Assembly (NCBI GenBank): GCA_040219025.1
Contig: JAVJTE010000027.1
Coordinates: 184,650-248,649 of the forward strand
DNA length: 64,000 nt
Direction of reading: 5' to 3'
Source: HT1-32 sp040219025
GTDB lineage: Bacteria > Pseudomonadota > Alphaproteobacteria > Rhodospirillales > HT1-32
The stretch's first letter is position 1, and every line of letters begins with the position of its first letter. Position numbers and translations under genes: made by a program. Under the pieces are notes generated by a model that was not told the DNA's origin, ran no database searches, and saw only the letters and a program-made list of their open reading frames with translations. This document shows positions 43,660 through 51,564 of this stretch, one piece after another.

Positions 43660-44877
43660 TTACTTTTGCCGCTCGTTCACTAGCGATAAAAATTCCGAAA
43701 TATCCATTAGCCAGGCCTGCTGGGAGGTCCGGAAACTTTTGTGAAGCTTGCGTGGCAATACCAGCTGGAGATTCTTGGCCTGCATCTCGCTGGTCTGGTT
43801 CTCCGATATGCCTGGTTCGAGTGTCAGCAAATGCTTTTTGTCAATCCGTTCGGCCTCGGACAGGACTTGCCGCCAGCGGTCTTTCAGTGTCGATTTCACT
43901 CCCAGCATCGTCAGCCGTGCCGGAGGGAAAGCTGGATCATGATAATACTTGCACCCCGGGAACAGGAAATCCGGCTTGTTACGGTTCTCTGTTTCTGCGC
44001 CTCGCGAGTAACGAATGCCACTGGCGACAAGGACTGCTTCCAAATGATGTTCCAGCGATTGCCCGGCGCGGGATTTACGCCGGTTCTGGACACTGAGTGA
44101 AAATGACAGAAAGCCGTCTACATCCGCGCCATCAGGTATATTGAAACCGCTCGCGATCCGTTCAGCCACTATACGGCGCTCCAGTCTTCGGAAAAGCTGC
44201 TCCTCCATATCGAGCCAGCCCAGCAATGCACTGTCCGGATCGTCTGCCGGGGATACGTCTGTCACAGCTGTTCGAGCAAGTTCGGAGAAAATTCTCGTTG
44301 TCGGAAAACGGAGCCCGAACGGCTCGATTAAATCGTCCAGACGGGCCGCCTCCGGTTCTTCTGGCTCGATACCCAGTTCGTCCAGGATATAGCGCGCTGC
44401 AAAGTCCAGCTCTGGATTACTGCTGCCTGCTGTTTCCTGAAAGGTGAACTGAAACTCGGGCTGTTCCTCCAGCCCGAACAGCCATACAAGCTGGTTCTGG
44501 ATTGTGCTTCCTTCGGGGACAATGATGACCATAACCGAACCGTTGCGGCACAGCGCAATGAACAGGACGTCGTTTTCCTGCATCATGGCAGTCACTTCGT
44601 TGGTTCGATAATACAATCGGTACTCTGTGCGAAGCGGATGTTTCCGGCGCGAGTCATACCAGCTTACCGTATCATCAACGCTAATCGATTCCTGTTCCTG
44701 GCCTAGCCAAATATAGCGTGCGGGTATCCCGCGCCGGTCATCGTCCCCGAAAAGACCCCGTAACTTCGACGCACCGTTGAATTCATGCTGGTTCGAGTTT
44801 GCCGGTCTGGTCTCGACAGCGCTAAGACGCTTGATGGCTACGCCTGCAAAGTGATCAGACAACTGACCGCGCCGCAT
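43660..44877 (-). CDS. EcoRII-type type IIE restriction endonuclease
   Basis: 405 residues from ATG 44877, one base after the vsr stop with AGGGG upstream; EcoRII itself has 404. The C-terminal catalytic domain matches EcoRII: KSRAGQSLEHHLEAVL, NKPDFLFPG, YYHDPAFPPARLTMLGVKST and KDRWRQVLSEAERIDKKHLL, a PD-(D/E)xK-type site with Asp and Lys in place, then LTLEPGISENQTSEMQ. The N-terminal effector domain (1-170) fits the two-site type IIE mechanism. Expected target CCWGG, by analogy. G+C is lower than the host (about 52% in a sampled row), indicating horizontal acquisition. Confidence 0.93.
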   Translation of the reverse strand: MRRGQLSDHFAGVAIKRLSAVETRPANSNQHEFNGASKLRGLFGDDDRRGIPARYIWLGQEQESISVDDTVSWYDSRRKHPLRTEYRLYYRTNEVTAMMQENDVLFIALCRNGSVMVIIVPEGSTIQNQLVWLFGLEEQPEFQFTFQETAGSSNPELDFAARYILDELGIEPEEPEAARLDDLIEPFGLRFPTTRIFSELARTAVTDVSPADDPDSALLGWLDMEEQLFRRLERRIVAERIASGFNIPDGADVDGFLSFSLSVQNRRKSRAGQSLEHHLEAVLVASGIRYSRGAETENRNKPDFLFPGCKYYHDPAFPPARLTMLGVKSTLKDRWRQVLSEAERIDKKHLLTLEPGISENQTSEMQAKNLQLVLPRKLHKSFRTSQQAWLMDISEFLSLVNERQK

Positions 44878-44878
44878 T

Positions 44879-45331
44879 TTAGTGTCCCCTGACTTCGAGC
44901 CGGGTGGCATTTGATTTCAGCCATCGCCCGCAAATATTTATCACCTCGTCCTGCGGCAATCGTGTTTTCCCTTTCAGGGAACATTCCCAGATCTCTGCCA
45001 GCCGCCATCCGGCGTCTGATAATGCGGTGCGAGTCCGGGCGTCGTTCTGACGGTTGCGACTAATTTTCTCTCGCCAGAAACCGGACCGTGTCGCCGGAAT
45101 TTTGAACAGATGGCAGTCATGGCCATGCCAGAAACAGCCCTGTGCCATGATGACAGCACGGTAACGTGGAAAAACGATATCCGGTTTTCCCGGAAGCGCC
45201 TTGTCGTGCAGGCGGAATCTGAAACCCGCTGCATGAAGCCCTTGCCGCAAGATCATTTCCGGTTTCGTATTCTTCGACCGGATGCCGGACATCATGCGGC
45301 TACGGGTCTCCGCTGTGACGATGTCAGCCAA
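44879..45331 (-). CDS. vsr: Very short patch repair endonuclease Vsr
   Basis: About 150 residues if started at TTG 45331 (ADIVTAETRSRMMSGIRS), which lines up with E. coli Vsr; a GTG at 45397 would add 22 residues and overlap dcm by more. Vsr nicks T:G mismatches left by deamination of 5-methylcytosine in the methylase site. Conserved: MMSGIRSKNTKPE, GKPDIVFPRYRAVIMAQGCF, WHGHDC and FKIPATRSGFWREKI. Located between dcm and the endonuclease gene, overlapping the dcm stop. Confidence 0.92.
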   Translation of the reverse strand: MADIVTAETRSRMMSGIRSKNTKPEMILRQGLHAAGFRFRLHDKALPGKPDIVFPRYRAVIMAQGCFWHGHDCHLFKIPATRSGFWREKISRNRQNDARTRTALSDAGWRLAEIWECSLKGKTRLPQDEVINICGRWLKSNATRLEVRGH

Positions 45332-46583
45332 GTGCAACGGAAGGTGTTCGGCTGGGCCGGGACACGGTAATCGGCGTTTCAGTATGTTGGCTGTCACCCT
45401 TCGCTATTACAGAGGCAATATGCGGCTGCATCGCCTGCGCCAGAAATTCGACAACCGGGACAACAACAGCATTGCCGAACTGGCGGTAGGCTTGCGTATC
45501 TGAAACTTCGATCCGCCATTTCCGGTCGCCGCGTTCGAACCCCATAAGACGCGCACATTCAGTCGGCGTCAGTCGCCGGGGGCGGGCTCCTGGCTGGTCG
45601 ATCAGTATCTCCGAACCATCCTTGTAATAGCGGGCAGAAAGAGTTCGCGCCACATCGTCTGGTCCAAACAGACTGAACCCGAACCCGTTACCTCGCGCCT
45701 CGTGCTTCGCCTTGTAACCCTGCAGATACTGCCAGAGCCGGGGAGTCAGGGTATATTTCGGGTCAACATCCTCGTGCCTGTCCAGAATACTGCCAAGCTT
45801 CGGGCCGTCTTCGGCAGAAGGCAGTTTCAGGGCGCCGAGATTAAATTCGGTATCCTCGCGAAACCCTACGATAAAAACCCGCTCGCGTTTTTGCGGAACC
45901 CATGGTTCCGAACCGATTACGCGTGTTTGCACCTTGTATTGCAGTTCGTTCTCCAGAACGTTCATGATTGTTGCAAACGTCCGCCCTTTGTCATGGCTGG
46001 CGAGATTCTTGACATTTTCCAGCACAAAGGCTGCAGGGCGGTGGTGGGCGATGATCTGGGCAGTATCGAAGAAAAGCGTCCCCTGCGTATCGCACAAAAA
46101 TCCGTGCGGTCGCCCCAGCGCATTTTTCTTCGACACACCGGCAATTGAAAAGGGCTGGCAGGGGAAACCGGCAAGCAGGACATCATGCTCGGGGATGCTC
46201 TCCGGCTGTTCCGAGAACCCGCGTATATCTCCGGCAATCGGATGGTTATCGCGGAAATTGAGCGCATACGTTTTCTGGGCGTTTACATCCCACTCGGATG
46301 TGAAAACACAATGACCGCCGATACCCTGAAACCCGATCCGCAAACCACCGATTCCCGCAAACAAGTCGATAAAACGGAAATCTGTATTGCGTCTGACAGG
46401 TTTCCTGTCAGCAGCCTCGCACAGCACTTTTTCTGCCAGTCGTGGAAGAGGTACTGTTCCGTTAGCATACCGGAAGGCTGTGCGTTTTGACACTTCCAGC
46501 AGGCTTTGTGCTTCTTCCTGGGTGAGGCCGGCCTGACCGCAAAGCTGCGTGAATCTCGTCGTCTTTACCGCCGCCTTACGCAT
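45324..46583 (-). CDS. dcm: DNA (cytosine-5) methyltransferase, Dcm/M.EcoRII type, with N-terminal HTH
   Basis: 419 residues. C5-methylase motifs in order: I (FIDLFAGIGGLRIGF), IV with catalytic Cys142 (LLAGFPCQPFSIAGVSKKNA), VI (VLENVKNL), VIII (VPQKRERVFIVGF), a target-recognition region with ARYYKDGSEILIDQPG and X (YRQFGNAVVVPVVEFLAQAM). Expected product: 5mC in CCWGG, by similarity and the EcoRII-type partner. Residues about 15-55 form a helix-turn-helix (LTQEEAQSLLEVSKRTAFRY), which in several such methylases represses their own gene; a palindrome lies just upstream. Confidence 0.94.
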   Translation of the reverse strand: MRKAAVKTTRFTQLCGQAGLTQEEAQSLLEVSKRTAFRYANGTVPLPRLAEKVLCEAADRKPVRRNTDFRFIDLFAGIGGLRIGFQGIGGHCVFTSEWDVNAQKTYALNFRDNHPIAGDIRGFSEQPESIPEHDVLLAGFPCQPFSIAGVSKKNALGRPHGFLCDTQGTLFFDTAQIIAHHRPAAFVLENVKNLASHDKGRTFATIMNVLENELQYKVQTRVIGSEPWVPQKRERVFIVGFREDTEFNLGALKLPSAEDGPKLGSILDRHEDVDPKYTLTPRLWQYLQGYKAKHEARGNGFGFSLFGPDDVARTLSARYYKDGSEILIDQPGARPRRLTPTECARLMGFERGDRKWRIEVSDTQAYRQFGNAVVVPVVEFLAQAMQPHIASVIAKGDSQHTETPITVSRPSRTPSVALG

Positions 46584-46598
46584 GGGAATCTCAAGTCT

Positions 46599-46623
46599 GT
46601 GTCAATTTTTGACACTGTGACAC
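46599..46623. promoter_or_regulatory. Palindromic operator upstream of dcm
   Basis: GTGTCAA-TTT-TTGACAC (46599-46615) is a perfect 7-bp dyad ending 16 bp before the dcm ATG; a third half-site, GTGACAC, follows at 46617-46623. Further upstream ATGTTCTTTTT is repeated in tandem (46645-46655 and 46656-46666), AT-rich sequence suitable for a promoter. Autorepression by the Dcm HTH is the simplest interpretation. Confidence 0.6.
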
Positions 46624-46720
46624 AAAGCTTCCCGGTCCGCAATAATGTTCTTTTTATGTTCTTTTTTTCACAGACCTATGAGGACTGACCCGGATCTGTG
46701 ATGGAGAGGAAGCTCCGCCC

Positions 46721-47125
46721 TCAGTCCGCGCTGCGCTTCTTCAGTGTCATGGCGGTGCCGTTCATGCAGTAGCGCAGGCCGGTGGGCTGGGGGCCGTCGG
46801 GGAAGACGTGGCCGAGATGGGCGTCGCAGCGGGCGCAGCGCACTTCGGTGCGTTTCATGAACAGCTTGCGGTCTTCATATTCGGCAACCGCCTCGTCACT
46901 CAGCGGGGCCCAGTAGCTTGGCCAGCCGGTACCGGAATCAAACTTGGTCTTTGAATCGAACAGTGGCTCGCCACAGCAGACGCAACTGTAAATGCCATCT
47001 TCCTTGCTGTCATGATTGGGCCCGGTAAAGGCCCGTTCGGTGCCGTGCTTGCGGCAGACATAATACTGCTCCGGGGTCAGTTCGGCCTGCCATTCGGCGT
47101 CGGTCTTGGTGATCTTGTCAGCCAT
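46721..47125 (-). CDS. msrB: Peptide-methionine (R)-S-oxide reductase
   Basis: 134 residues. Reduces the R form of methionine sulfoxide in proteins. Zinc ligands C48, C51, C97 and C100 (two CxxC); the catalytic Cys is C120 in LRYCMNGTAM; FDSGTGWPSYWAPL is typical. No signal peptide, so cytoplasmic. Overlaps the upstream ChaC-like gene by 8 nt and ends the thiol-redox operon. Confidence 0.96.
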   Translation of the reverse strand: MADKITKTDAEWQAELTPEQYYVCRKHGTERAFTGPNHDSKEDGIYSCVCCGEPLFDSKTKFDSGTGWPSYWAPLSDEAVAEYEDRKLFMKRTEVRCARCDAHLGHVFPDGPQPTGLRYCMNGTAMTLKKRSAD

Positions 47126-47810
47126 TGTCCTGTCCTTTTGCTAGGTGGTCCCGTTGCTGCACCAGCCGCAGCATCCGGTGCATCGGGCCATTTGTCTGGC
47201 CCATATCGTTCAGCCAGTTGACGGTGTTTTCGAGATATTCCCGGCAGGTGCCGTTGCGTCCGGCAGCGGTGGCGATCCGCTCTGCCATTTCCTCTTCCGA
47301 CATGTCACAGACATATCGGGGATGTTCGGGGTTGATGACGAATGACAGGCTCCAGACCGGGCCTTCCTCCAGCCAGGTCTTCAGCCATCGTGCCTCATAG
47401 GCACCGCTCGACATTTCCCGTTTCCAGACAATCTCCAGTTCCTCTTCCATATTCTCGGGCGACAGCCGGAGTGCCATGCCGAAAACCGAACCGCCGGGCT
47501 TCAGGCCCAGCATCATCCCCGGATATTCCGGTGTGCCGCGACCGAAGGATGATCGCAGGCAATAGGACCGGTGGTAGCCGTAAATTCTGGCGGGACGCAT
47601 TTCCGCCAGCAGCATTGCCGGGTTCCACATCAGCGAACCGTAACCGAAAACCCAGACATCCCTTGCCTCCGCCGGACGCCGCTGCATGGCGTCGATGCGG
47701 GACTGGAGAAACTCTTCCGGACTGCGCCGCTCAGCCATGTATTTCGGCCCGGCTTCCTCGCGCATCTGGTCGAAGATGCCGCCCTTGATCTGCTCGCGCG
47801 TGAGGCTCAT
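47118..47810 (-). CDS. ChaC-like gamma-glutamylcyclotransferase (first copy)
   Basis: 230 residues. ChaC enzymes split glutathione into 5-oxoproline and Cys-Gly. YGSL box: VWVFGYGSLMWNP; the probable catalytic Glu lies in NMEEELEIVWKREMSSGAYE; the C-terminal RNGTCREYLENTVNWLNDMG is also typical. Overlaps msrB and the second ChaC-like gene (ATGA). A second paralogue next door is unusual. Confidence 0.9.
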   Translation of the reverse strand: MSLTREQIKGGIFDQMREEAGPKYMAERRSPEEFLQSRIDAMQRRPAEARDVWVFGYGSLMWNPAMLLAEMRPARIYGYHRSYCLRSSFGRGTPEYPGMMLGLKPGGSVFGMALRLSPENMEEELEIVWKREMSSGAYEARWLKTWLEEGPVWSLSFVINPEHPRYVCDMSEEEMAERIATAAGRNGTCREYLENTVNWLNDMGQTNGPMHRMLRLVQQRDHLAKGQDNG

Positions 47811-48469
47811 GCGGTGTTCTGTACCCGTTTCAGGAGGTCATGGAGGTAAGGATCAGGAATACCCAGTTCGTCCAGATGGCTGACCGTGTTTTCGAGATAT
47901 TCCCGGCAGCTGCCGATCTTGCCGCTGGCCGTCGCCAGGATAGCGGCAATCTCGTCCTCCGGCAGTTTACCCGCATAACGCGGATAATCACGGTTCATCA
48001 CAAAAGCAATGGTCCGGATATCACCGTCGGGAGAGGTCGCATTCACCCATCTCGCCGAATAGGCACCGGAGATAAGCTCCCGCCGGAAGATGATCATCAG
48101 TTCTTCGCGCGCCAGTGTCTCGTCGATACGGAAGGCGACGCCGGTGACGGAGCGGCCTTCTTCCAGGCCCAGCGTCAGGCCGGGGCATTCCGGCGTGCCA
48201 CGACCCAGCGGGGTCCAGAGACAGTAGGAACGGTGATAGCCCTGAACCTCGACCATCCTTTGTTCGAGAAAATGAAAGGCCGGGTTCCAGATCAGCGATC
48301 CGTAACCGAAGACCCAGACCGCCTCGCCAGCTTCCCGTGCGGCCAGCAGCCCTTCCATGACCGCGTGACGTTCGTCATCCGACAGAGGGTCGAACAGCCC
48401 CTGTTCACCGGCCTCGCGCCCGAGTTTTTCCATCAGGCCGTTGCTGATCGACTCGCGGTCGAGAATCAC
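47807..48469 (-). CDS. ChaC-like gamma-glutamylcyclotransferase (second copy)
   Basis: 220 residues, clearly paralogous to the next gene: VWVFGYGSLIWNPAF (YGSL box), REELMIIFRRELISGAYSAR and SCREYLENTVSHLDELGIPD. Overlap with both neighbours is 4 nt. The two copies are diverged, so this is an old duplication rather than a recent one. Possibly they differ in substrate (for example glutathione versus another gamma-glutamyl compound), but the sequence does not show that. Confidence 0.9.
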   Translation of the reverse strand: MILDRESISNGLMEKLGREAGEQGLFDPLSDDERHAVMEGLLAAREAGEAVWVFGYGSLIWNPAFHFLEQRMVEVQGYHRSYCLWTPLGRGTPECPGLTLGLEEGRSVTGVAFRIDETLAREELMIIFRRELISGAYSARWVNATSPDGDIRTIAFVMNRDYPRYAGKLPEDEIAAILATASGKIGSCREYLENTVSHLDELGIPDPYLHDLLKRVQNTA

Positions 48470-48816
48470 AGATGTTTCTCCAGATCGGCCTGTTGTGCTG
48501 CGGCGAATCCGACAATAACGGAGGATCCGAAATCGAAGACCGGGCGTTTCATCAGGGCAGGATGTTCGGCCATCAGGGCGGTGGCGGCTTCGGGGTCCGA
48601 AATATTTTTTTCGCTGTCATCAAGTCCGCGCCATGTCGTCCCGCGACGGTTCAGCAATGTCTCCCATCCCGCGCTCTCCACCCAGCGCCGGAGATCCTCG
48701 CGGGCAAAGCCGTCAGCGCGGAGGTCGGCAAACCGGTACTCGGCGCCCTTGCCGTCCAGCCATTTGCGCGCCTTGCGGCAGGTGTCGCAGTTCTTGAGTC
48801 CGTATATCGTCAGCAT
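48466..48816 (-). CDS. ArsC/Spx-family thiol reductase, YffB-like
   Basis: 116 residues from ATG 48816; the longer frame to 48990 adds 58 non-family residues. Thioredoxin-like ArsC fold: MLTIYGLKNCDTCRKARKWL with CxxC at residues 10 and 13; NRRGTTWRGLDDSEKN and MKRPVFDFGSSVIVGF complete the family. It resembles the YffB branch, linked to glutathione-dependent thiol reduction, rather than true arsenate reductase. First gene of the ArsC-like/ChaC/ChaC/msrB operon. Confidence 0.87.
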   Translation of the reverse strand: MLTIYGLKNCDTCRKARKWLDGKGAEYRFADLRADGFAREDLRRWVESAGWETLLNRRGTTWRGLDDSEKNISDPEAATALMAEHPALMKRPVFDFGSSVIVGFAAAQQADLEKHL

Positions 48817-49001
48817 ATCGATCGCATTCCTTACCGAATGTCCTCCTGATATATAATGCTGTTCTGCAATGTCATCGGGCAAACAGGAATGTATTGCCGC
48901 AGACACCATCGGTGGAACAGGCGCGTCATGATGACAGTCAGGTTTACAGGAACAGTCTATTCGGCTAGGCCGGACAAGCACAGGGTACATTTTTCAGCGA
49001 C

Positions 49002-49016
49002 AGGAGCGGCAAGCTG
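49002..49016 (+). promoter_or_regulatory. Ribosome binding site and CTG start of the aminotransferase
   Basis: AGGAG (49002-49006) stands seven bases before CTG (49014-49016). The frame is open from the stop at 48966-48968 and has no ATG, GTG or TTG before 49266, which lies well inside the conserved N-terminal part of the enzyme. CTG is therefore the most likely start, unless a base change or sequencing error removed an ATG. Confidence 0.6.
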
Positions 49017-50192
49017 AGCGGTCTGAGAAGCAATATCGAGAATCTCCGCGAATCCGGCATACGCGAGGTCTATGAGGCGGGGCGCAATCTGCCCGGGCTG
49101 ATCCCGCTCTGGTTCGGCGAGCCGGACAAACCAACCCCGGCTTTCATCGGCGAGGCGGCCAGCCGGGCACTGGCGGAAGGCAAGACCTTCTATGCGCCGA
49201 ATTCCGGCATTCCGGAACTGCGCGACGCCCTCTCGGCCTACAGCAGACGGGTCTATGGCATCGACGTGGATGCAGGGCGCATCACCGTCACCGGCTCCGG
49301 CATGCAGGCACTGGCGATTTCCATTCAGATGCTGATCGCACCGGACGACAACATGGTCTTCGTGACCCCCGTCTGGCCGAACATTCACGGGCTGGTCGGC
49401 ATCATGGGTGGCGAGACCAGGGATGTCGCACTGGACCGCAACCAGAGTGGCTTTTCACTGGACCTCGACCGTCTGTTTGCGGCCTGTGACACTAAAACCC
49501 GGGCAATCTTTCTCAATTCTCCCAACAACCCGACCGGCTGGATGATGGGGACGGATGACCAACAGGCCCTGCTCGAATTCTGCCGCCGGCGTGGCATCTG
49601 GATCGTGGCTGACGAGGTCTATGCCCGGCTGGTCTATGACCGGCCACATGCGCCGAGCTTTCTCGAAGTGGCCGACCCGGATGACCGGGTGCTGGTGGTC
49701 AATTCCTTCTCGAAGCCCTGGGCGATGACCGGCTGGCGGCTGGGCTGGCTGACCCGCCCGGCGCATCTGACGGGTACGGTGGAGAAGATCAGCGAATACA
49801 ATATCGCTGCGCCGACCACCTTTGTGCAGTGGGCGGGGATCACCGCGCTGGAGGAAGGCGAGCCGTTCATTGCGGAAAGCCTGGCCCGTTATCGTGCCGG
49901 GCGTGATCTGGTGCATGAGCGGCTGAACCGGCTGGAGGGAATCAACTGCCCGCTGCCGGAGGGTGCCTTCTATCATTTCTTCGCTGTCGACGGGATGACG
50001 GATTCACTGGCCTTCTGCAAGGAAGTGATGGCGGCAACGGCAGTGGGTCTTGCCCCCGGCGATACGTTCGGGGCGGGCGGCAGCGGCAATATCCGCCTCT
50101 GCTTTGCCAGTTCGACAGAGTTGTTGTCAGAGGCGATGGACCGGTTTGAAAAATTCTGGCTGTCGCGGGAGGCCCGGCCTGTCCGCGCTTGA
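49014..50192 (+). CDS. Class I/II pyridoxal-phosphate aminotransferase, CTG start
   Basis: 392 residues if started at CTG 49014. The N-terminal segment reads LRSNIENLRESGIREVYEAG then LIPLWFGEPDKPTPAFIGEA, typical of the family and not explainable as non-coding. The PLP lysine is in SFSKPWAMTGWRLGWL; IFLNSPNNPTGWMMG and WIVADEVYARLVYD are also diagnostic. A start at GTG 49266 would remove about 84 residues, including substrate-binding parts. The substrate cannot be assigned; the nearest groups are aspartate/aromatic-type or alphaproteobacterial 'unknown' aminotransferases. The next gene overlaps its 3' end. Confidence 0.87.
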   Translation: MSGLRSNIENLRESGIREVYEAGRNLPGLIPLWFGEPDKPTPAFIGEAASRALAEGKTFYAPNSGIPELRDALSAYSRRVYGIDVDAGRITVTGSGMQALAISIQMLIAPDDNMVFVTPVWPNIHGLVGIMGGETRDVALDRNQSGFSLDLDRLFAACDTKTRAIFLNSPNNPTGWMMGTDDQQALLEFCRRRGIWIVADEVYARLVYDRPHAPSFLEVADPDDRVLVVNSFSKPWAMTGWRLGWLTRPAHLTGTVEKISEYNIAAPTTFVQWAGITALEEGEPFIAESLARYRAGRDLVHERLNRLEGINCPLPEGAFYHFFAVDGMTDSLAFCKEVMAATAVGLAPGDTFGAGGSGNIRLCFASSTELLSEAMDRFEKFWLSREARPVRA

Positions 50193-51564
50193 GACAGCGC
50201 GTGCAGATGAAGCCGCCGGCCGGCTGCGGGAAGCTGTGGCCGGTGTCCGGGACTGGCTGGCCGCGCATCCCGGTGATCCGGACGGGCTGGTGGCGATGGC
50301 TCGTCTGGCGCTGCGGCTGGGCCGGGCAGAAGTCGCCCGGGATTTTGCCGGGCAGACGCTGGAGCGGGATGCGGACCATCGCGAGGCGGTTCAGATATCG
50401 GCTGCCGCCTTCCGCGCACTGGGCGATCTGGCGCAGGCCGACCGGATGTATGACCGCCTGCTCCGGCTTGACCCGGCCAATCCCTCCGCCTGGAACGAAA
50501 AAGGCAATCTTGCGCTGGCGATGGACCAGCCAGCGACGGCGGTTGACTGTTTCAGGCGGGCACTCGGTGTGATCCCGGACCATCCGATGATTAGCTGCAA
50601 TCTGGGTCTGGCGCTGGGACATGCCGGACGGCATGACGCGGCAGCCGGGGTGCTGACGGATCTCACTGAACGCCGCGATGCCCCGGCAGAGGCTTTCGAT
50701 CATCTCTCCGCAATCGCGGCGTTGCGCGGTGACATGCCGGGGGCGGAGGCGGCCCAGCTTGCCGGTATCGACCGGTTTGCGGACCGCGCCCGCAGCCACC
50801 TGCTGCTGGCGCGTCTGCGCTCGACGACCGGCGACCGCGAGGGGGCGGCAGAGGCTTTCAGGCAATGCCTGCGACTGGATCCTGAAAACCGCGAGGCGGC
50901 GTTTGTGCTGTCCACCATGGGCGAGGGCGAGACGCCGGAGACGCCGCCGGACGAGTTCTATGCCGGGCTGTTCGATTACTACGCGGATTTCTTTGAATGG
51001 CATCTGAAGGAAAAGCTCGGCTATTGCGGCCATGACCTGATCCGGGCGTCGGTGGAGGGAACACTGGGGCCGGGACAGGGGGCGCTGGAGGTTCTGGATG
51101 TCGGCTGCGGGACCGGCCTCTGCGGAGCGGCAGTTGAGCCCTGGGCGCGGGCCATCGACGGTATGGATTTTGCGCCGAAGATGATCCGGCAGGCAACGCG
51201 GCGCGGGCTATACCGCCAGCTGGAAGCCTGTAGTGCACTCGATTTTCTGAAGCGGACTGATTGCCGCTATGACCTTGTCGTGGCGGCGGATGTGTTCGGC
51301 TATATCGGCAATCCCCTGCCGCTGATGACCGCTGTTCGGTCGCGCCTGAAAGCCGGGGGGCATTTCTGTTTTACGGCAGAGCTGGGCGATGTCGCGCGGT
51401 TCGGGATGGGAGACCATATCCGCTATGTCTTCCATCCCGATTTTCTCACCACGGCGGCAGATGAGACCGGATTCGAGATCCTGTCACGGGATCAGGCGGT
51501 GATGCGGCATGACGGTGACGAGCCTATCCGGGTTGAGGTGCTGCTGCTCGCTGCCCGCGACTGA
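50146..51564 (+). CDS. TPR-containing SAM-dependent methyltransferase
   Basis: About 472 residues from TTG 50146 (overlapping the aminotransferase by 47 nt); CTG 50179 behind GGGAGG (6-base spacing) or GTG 50236 are alternative starts, so the N-terminus is uncertain. TPR-like repeats occupy the first half (LAQADRMYDRLLRLDPANPS; ATAVDCFRRALGVIPDHPMI; GAAEAFRQCLRLDPENRE). A class I methyltransferase domain follows with motif I LEVLDVGCGTGLCGAAVE and VVAADVFGYIGN. Target unknown. Its 3' end overlaps the convergent MFS gene by 41 bp. Confidence 0.85.
   Translation: MKNSGCRGRPGLSALETARADEAAGRLREAVAGVRDWLAAHPGDPDGLVAMARLALRLGRAEVARDFAGQTLERDADHREAVQISAAAFRALGDLAQADRMYDRLLRLDPANPSAWNEKGNLALAMDQPATAVDCFRRALGVIPDHPMISCNLGLALGHAGRHDAAAGVLTDLTERRDAPAEAFDHLSAIAALRGDMPGAEAAQLAGIDRFADRARSHLLLARLRSTTGDREGAAEAFRQCLRLDPENREAAFVLSTMGEGETPETPPDEFYAGLFDYYADFFEWHLKEKLGYCGHDLIRASVEGTLGPGQGALEVLDVGCGTGLCGAAVEPWARAIDGMDFAPKMIRQATRRGLYRQLEACSALDFLKRTDCRYDLVVAADVFGYIGNPLPLMTAVRSRLKAGGHFCFTAELGDVARFGMGDHIRYVFHPDFLTTAADETGFEILSRDQAVMRHDGDEPIRVEVLLLAARD

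Noticed and set aside
48852..48857. TATAAT as promoter of the aminotransferase
   Set aside because: A perfect -10 but no acceptable -35 at 16-18 bp and a 150-bp leader; not enough to call.
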